Shown here one piece after another: positions 5,671 to 8,367 of a DNA stretch of 8,367 nt. The position numbers and the translations under genes are program-made. The notes beneath the pieces were generated by a model. The model saw only the letters and a list, made by a program, of their open reading frames with translations. It searched no databases and was not told the DNA's origin. The stretch lies in assembly GCA_013361975.1 (NCBI GenBank), contig JABFXB010000296.1, positions 1 to 8,367 of the forward strand, written 5' to 3'. This stretch comes from Dermatophilaceae bacterium. Its GTDB lineage: Bacteria; Actinomycetota; Actinomycetes; Actinomycetales; Dermatophilaceae. The stretch's first letter is position 1. Every line of letters starts with the position of its first letter.

Positions 5671-6803
5671 GCGCCGTCCTCCGCGAGCGCCGCCTTGCGG
5701 CCGTCCTCGTCGACGGGGACGCCGAAGGCGTGGGTCGGGTCCCACGAGAGCCACACGTCGTCACCGGGCCGGAGACTGATCGGCTCCACGTCGAGGTTCT
5801 GCTCGTAGACGGTCCAGCTGGCGCCGCTCGGAACGGTGACGAGGTACTGCGTGGCGACCCCCGTGAAGGAGACGTCGATGACGGTGGCCTTCACGTCGTT
5901 GCCGGTGGCGACGGGCTGGGACTCGTGGATGCGCACCTTCTCGGGTCGCACGCCGAACATGACCTCGCCGTCGTGGATCTCGCTGCGCTGCTTCGGGATA
6001 CGGACCTTGGTGTCGCTGACCTCGGCCACGATGAAGTCCCCGTCGGTGCCGTGGATGCGCCCGACGCCGAGGTTGGACTGGCCGACGAAGTTCGCGACGA
6101 AGGCCGTCTGCGGCAGGTCGTAGAGCCGTTCGGGCGGGCCCATCTGCTCGATGCGGCCACGGTTCATGACGGCCACGGTGTCGGCCATGGTCATGGCCTC
6201 CTCCTGGTCGTGCGTCACGTGGATGAACGTGAGGCCCACCTCGCTCTGGATCCGCTTGAGCTCGACCTGCATCTGCCGGCGCAGCTTGAGGTCGAGGGCA
6301 CCGAGCGGCTCGTCGAGCAGCAGCACCTCGGGCTGGTTGACGACAGCGCGGGCCAGGGCCACACGCTGCTGCTGCCCACCGGAGAGCTGGACCGGCTTGC
6401 GACCCGCCAGGTGCGAGAGCTGGACGAGCTCGAGCGCGTCGTCGGCGAGGCGCACCGCATCGGCTGCCTTGCGGCGCTTGGGGCCGAAGGCGACGTTCTC
6501 GCGGATGGTCAGGTGCGGGAAGAGCGCATAGCTCTGGAAGACCGTGTTGACCGGGCGCTCGTGCGGGCGGGTGCCCGTGATGTCGGTCTGGCCGATGAGC
6601 ACCTTTCCGTGCGTGGGCTGTTCGAGCCCGGCGACCATGCGAAGCGTCGTCGTCTTGCCGCAGCCGGACGGACCGAGCAGCGCGAAGAAGGAGCCTCGGG
6701 GCACCACGAGCGACAGGTCGTCGACGGCCGTGAAGTCGGCGAACTCCTTGGTGACGTTCTCGAGGACGAGGTCTCCGTGCGCCTCGCGGGTGTTCGTGGC
6801 CAT
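5667..6803 (-). CDS. potA: Polyamine ABC transporter ATP-binding protein, PotA type
   Basis: This 378-residue cytoplasmic ATPase powers the PotB/PotC pore. The nucleotide-binding domain (about 12-245) has Walker A GPSGCGKTT (44-52, K50), Q-loop VFQSYALFPH (88-97, Q90), signature LSGGQQQR (140-147), Walker B LLLDEP (161-166, D164, E165), D-loop GALD and switch histidine THDQEEA (H198). The C-terminal part (about 245-365) is the TOBE-type regulatory extension seen in PotA/MalK-like ATPases, with FGVRPEKVRI at 283-292. Length agrees with E. coli PotA (378). The start is ATG 6803, sharing one base with the TGA of the binding-protein gene (TGATG), so translation is coupled; only a weak G-rich Shine-Dalgarno precedes it. 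A longer open frame to 7100 runs through the binding-protein gene and is not used. Confidence 0.93.
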   Translation of the reverse strand: MATNTREAHGDLVLENVTKEFADFTAVDDLSLVVPRGSFFALLGPSGCGKTTTLRMVAGLEQPTHGKVLIGQTDITGTRPHERPVNTVFQSYALFPHLTIRENVAFGPKRRKAADAVRLADDALELVQLSHLAGRKPVQLSGGQQQRVALARAVVNQPEVLLLDEPLGALDLKLRRQMQVELKRIQSEVGLTFIHVTHDQEEAMTMADTVAVMNRGRIEQMGPPERLYDLPQTAFVANFVGQSNLGVGRIHGTDGDFIVAEVSDTKVRIPKQRSEIHDGEVMFGVRPEKVRIHESQPVATGNDVKATVIDVSFTGVATQYLVTVPSGASWTVYEQNLDVEPISLRPGDDVWLSWDPTHAFGVPVDEDGRKAALAEDGA

Positions 6804-8041
6804 CAGTTGCCCACCGCCTTGCTCCAGATCTGGGAATACTTCTGGTCCTCGGTCGGCGAGAGCGCCCGGAAGCTGCGCGTCTCCTTCCTGAGGTACTCCT
6901 CCGTGGGGAAGATCATCGGGTCGTCGACGAGCGACGGGTCGACCTTCTTCATCTGCTCCTGGGCGCCCTGGACCGGACAGACGTAGGCGACGTAGGCGGC
7001 GACCTTCGCGGCGACGAGCGGGTCGTAGTAGTAGTCCATCAGCTTCTGGGCGTTGCGGCGGTGGCGCGAGGTGATGGGCACCATCATGTTGTCGCTCCAC
7101 AGCGTCCCCTTGGACTCGGGCATGACGAAGGTCCAGTTGTCGTCCTTGGTGTTGGCCTGCAGCTGGGCGATGTCACCGCTCCAGACGATGCCCGCGACGG
7201 CGTTCCCGCTCGTCAGGTCCTGGAGGTAGGAGTTGCCCTTGATGCGGCGGATCTGCCCGTCCGCCAGCTGCTTCGAGACCTCGTCGACGCCCTTCTGGAA
7301 CTGGGCCTCGGTGAAGTTCTGCGAGATGTCGACGCCCTGCCAGAGCATGATGAGTCCGACGGTGTCGCGGAACTCCGACAGGGCCGTGATCCTGCCCTTG
7401 AGGTCCGGCGCGAAGAGGTCGTCGAGCGTCTTCAGCTCACGACCCACCTTGCCCTTGTGGTAGCCGATGCCGGCGAACCCGCTCTGCCACGTCAGCGAGT
7501 GGTTGCGGCCGGGGTCGAAGGACACCTCCTGCAGGATCGGTCGGATGTTCGCGGCGTTGTGCATGCGGATCAGCTCGAGCGGCTGGACGAAGCCACGCTG
7601 GATCACCCGGTTGGCCATCCAGTCGGTGAAGACGAAGACGTCGCGGTCGATGTCCTGCTTGGCCTGCAGCTGCGGCTCGATCTTCGTCTCGTAGGAGTCG
7701 TTGTCCTCGATGTCCTCCGAGTAGGTGACCGCGATCCCGGTCTTCTTCTGGAAGGCCTCGGCGGTGGGGTAGGTCTTCGTCTTGTCGTCGAAGTCGAGGT
7801 ATGCCGTCCAGTTGGCGAACTTGACGACCTTCTCGGTGTCGGAGACGTCCTTCGGCAGCTGCAGGGCCGGGGCGCCCCCGGCCGAGCTGGGTGGTGCCGG
7901 GGGCGCGCAGGCGGACAGGCCGAGGGCGGCGAGACCGGCTGCGCCGCCCCCGAGCAACCCGCGACGCGAGAGGCCGGACGAGGTGGCCAGGGAGACCAGG
8001 GACCGGATTCCGGGATCCGTGGGGGGACGACGGCGGTTCAC
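6803..8041 (-). CDS. potD: Polyamine-binding lipoprotein of the ABC transporter, PotD/PotF type
   Basis: This 412-residue extracellular solute-binding protein captures putrescine or spermidine and delivers it to the permeases. The N-terminus has a twin-arginine motif (SRRGLL, 25-30), a hydrophobic stretch (31-44) and a lipobox LSAC with C45. It is therefore probably exported folded by Tat and anchored as a lipoprotein, followed by a Pro/Ala/Ser linker (46-60). The mature domain opens KFANWTAYL (74-82), where W78 and Y81 match the aromatic residues that line the polyamine pocket in PotD/PotF. WSGD (287-290) matches the WxGD segment whose Asp and Trp contact the ligand amines in E. coli proteins. 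It lacks a simple spacing between strand 1 and its helix: about 12 residues (DFDDKTKTYPTA) are inserted. Start GTG 8041 has AAGGAG at 8051-8046. It is the first transporter gene, 97 bases after the aldehyde dehydrogenase. Confidence 0.91.
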   Translation of the reverse strand: MNRRRPPTDPGIRSLVSLATSSGLSRRGLLGGGAAGLAALGLSACAPPAPPSSAGGAPALQLPKDVSDTEKVVKFANWTAYLDFDDKTKTYPTAEAFQKKTGIAVTYSEDIEDNDSYETKIEPQLQAKQDIDRDVFVFTDWMANRVIQRGFVQPLELIRMHNAANIRPILQEVSFDPGRNHSLTWQSGFAGIGYHKGKVGRELKTLDDLFAPDLKGRITALSEFRDTVGLIMLWQGVDISQNFTEAQFQKGVDEVSKQLADGQIRRIKGNSYLQDLTSGNAVAGIVWSGDIAQLQANTKDDNWTFVMPESKGTLWSDNMMVPITSRHRRNAQKLMDYYYDPLVAAKVAAYVAYVCPVQGAQEQMKKVDPSLVDDPMIFPTEEYLRKETRSFRALSPTEDQKYSQIWSKAVGN

Positions 8042-8049
8042 GCTTCTCC

Positions 8050-8109
8050 TTCACGTGCTGGTGAACGCTCCCGGTCCGAGCGGGCCGGGAGCTCGGACAT
8101 CGCTGTCCG
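8050..8109 (-). promoter_or_regulatory. Leader with alternative hairpins before potD
   Basis: On the minus-strand transcript between the aldehyde dehydrogenase and potD, four perfect inverted repeats occur. H3 is TGTCCG/CGGACA (8109-8104/8099-8094, loop of 4). H1 is GCTCGGAC paired with GTCCGAGC (8098-8091/8081-8074, loop of 9). H2 is GCTCCCGG paired with CCGGGAGC (8092-8085/8074-8067). H4 is TTCAC/GTGAA (8065-8061/8054-8050). H1 shares bases with both H2 and H3, so either H1, or H2 plus H3, can form. The 3' arm of H4 includes the first bases of the potD Shine-Dalgarno. This layout suits attenuation, partial termination or mRNA processing that sets the potD level; the regulatory role is inferred. 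Confidence 0.45.
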
Positions 8110-8138
8110 TCGGTGCTGCTACCCCTGTGGTGACTCGC

Positions 8139-8367
8139 TCAGGAGTCGATGTTGGCCATGACGTGCTTCACGCGGGTGTAGTCCTCCAGTCCGTACATGG
8201 ACAGGTCCTTGCCGTAGCCGCTGTGCTTGAACCCCCCGTGAGGCATCTCCGCGACGATCGGGATGTGCGTGTTGATCCAGACGCAGCCGAAGTCGAGCTT
8301 GCGGCTCATCCGCATCGCCCGGCCGAAGTCCTTGGTCCACACGCTCGAGGCGAGGCCGTACTGCACG
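8139..8367 (-). CDS. Aldehyde dehydrogenase, probably gamma-aminobutyraldehyde dehydrogenase (C-terminal part; 5' end outside window)
   Basis: The last 75 or so residues of an aldehyde dehydrogenase run from the window edge to the TGA at 8141-8139. The fragment has YGLASSVWTKDFGRAMRM, then FGCVWINTHIPIVAEMPHGG and FKHSGYGKDLSMYGLEDYT, the standard C-terminal catalytic-domain end and oligomerisation strand of the superfamily. The INTHIPIVAEMPHGGFKHSGYGKDLS stretch is typical of aminobutyraldehyde/betaine-aldehyde dehydrogenases such as YdcW/Prr, which turn 4-aminobutanal from putrescine into GABA. The catalytic Cys and Glu lie upstream, outside the window, so activity cannot be judged here. 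It is immediately upstream of the polyamine transporter and in the same direction, which supports this substrate. The GTG near the edge is an internal Val codon, not a start. Confidence 0.82.
   Translation of the reverse strand, partial: VQYGLASSVWTKDFGRAMRMSRKLDFGCVWINTHIPIVAEMPHGGFKHSGYGKDLSMYGLEDYTRVKHVMANIDS

Noticed and set aside
3713..5808. Plus-strand frames of about 355 codons opposite the two permeases
   Set aside because: Highly charged Asp/Glu/Arg-rich translations are what hydrophobic permease codons give on the other strand; no domain is visible.
6804..7100. Extended N-terminus of the ATPase reaching into potD
   Set aside because: The extra 99 residues are the out-of-frame translation of potD; the ATG at 6803 in the TGATG overlap gives the normal PotA length.
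7797..7808. 12-bp match (AGGTATGCCGTC) between the potD coding region and the repeat arm at 1160-1171
   Set aside because: Exact 12-mers shared within 8 kb of GC-rich DNA are expected by chance; only the shorter GGCATAC enrichment was kept as a weak finding.
5730..8161. Plus-strand frames of 418 and 366 codons opposite potA and potD
   Set aside because: Antisense shadows of two proteins with unmistakable family motifs.

Overview
The window is very GC-rich (roughly 70%), with strong G/C bias at third codon positions, GTG starts and overlapping genes. It looks like chromosomal DNA of a high-GC actinobacterium; Intrasporangiaceae or a related Micrococcales family is my guess from the style of the proteins, not something the window proves. 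I see no rRNA, tRNA, CRISPR array, insertion sequence or phage structural gene.

Left part (1-1190). A small minus-strand ORF that appears frameshifted (11-246) lies back to back with a plus-strand pair: a membrane-anchored guanyl-specific ribonuclease of the RNase Sa/barnase class (256-747) and, overlapping it by 4 bases, its presumed barstar-type inhibitor (744-1091). The convergent gap after barstar (1092-1190) holds two perfect inverted repeats in interleaved A-B-A'-B' order. Next, on the minus strand, is a stand-alone RecA-like ATPase made only of the C-terminal domain of DnaB helicase (1191-2204).

Right part (2287 to the window edge, all minus strand, read from high to low coordinates). 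This is a putrescine/polyamine uptake and catabolism cluster: the C-terminal end of an aldehyde dehydrogenase, probably gamma-aminobutyraldehyde dehydrogenase (8139-8367, cut by the edge); a Tat-type lipoprotein substrate-binding protein (6803-8041); ABC ATPase (5667-6803); two permeases (4750-5670 and 3941-4753); a 53-codon remnant of a saccharopine-dehydrogenase-like gene (3767-3928); and an NAD(P)-dependent succinate-semialdehyde dehydrogenase (2287-3756). The four transporter genes overlap by 1-4 bases, so they are surely cotranscribed and translationally coupled. The logic is import of putrescine by the ABC transporter, oxidation of the derived 4-aminobutanal to GABA, and oxidation of succinate semialdehyde to succinate. 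The aminotransferase steps are not in the window.

The less ordinary items are the truncated Rossmann ORF inside the operon, the mutually exclusive hairpins in the leader before the binding-protein gene (8050-8109), the interleaved inverted repeats after barstar, and the frameshifted ORF at the left edge. I found no clear evidence of a wholly new multi-gene system.
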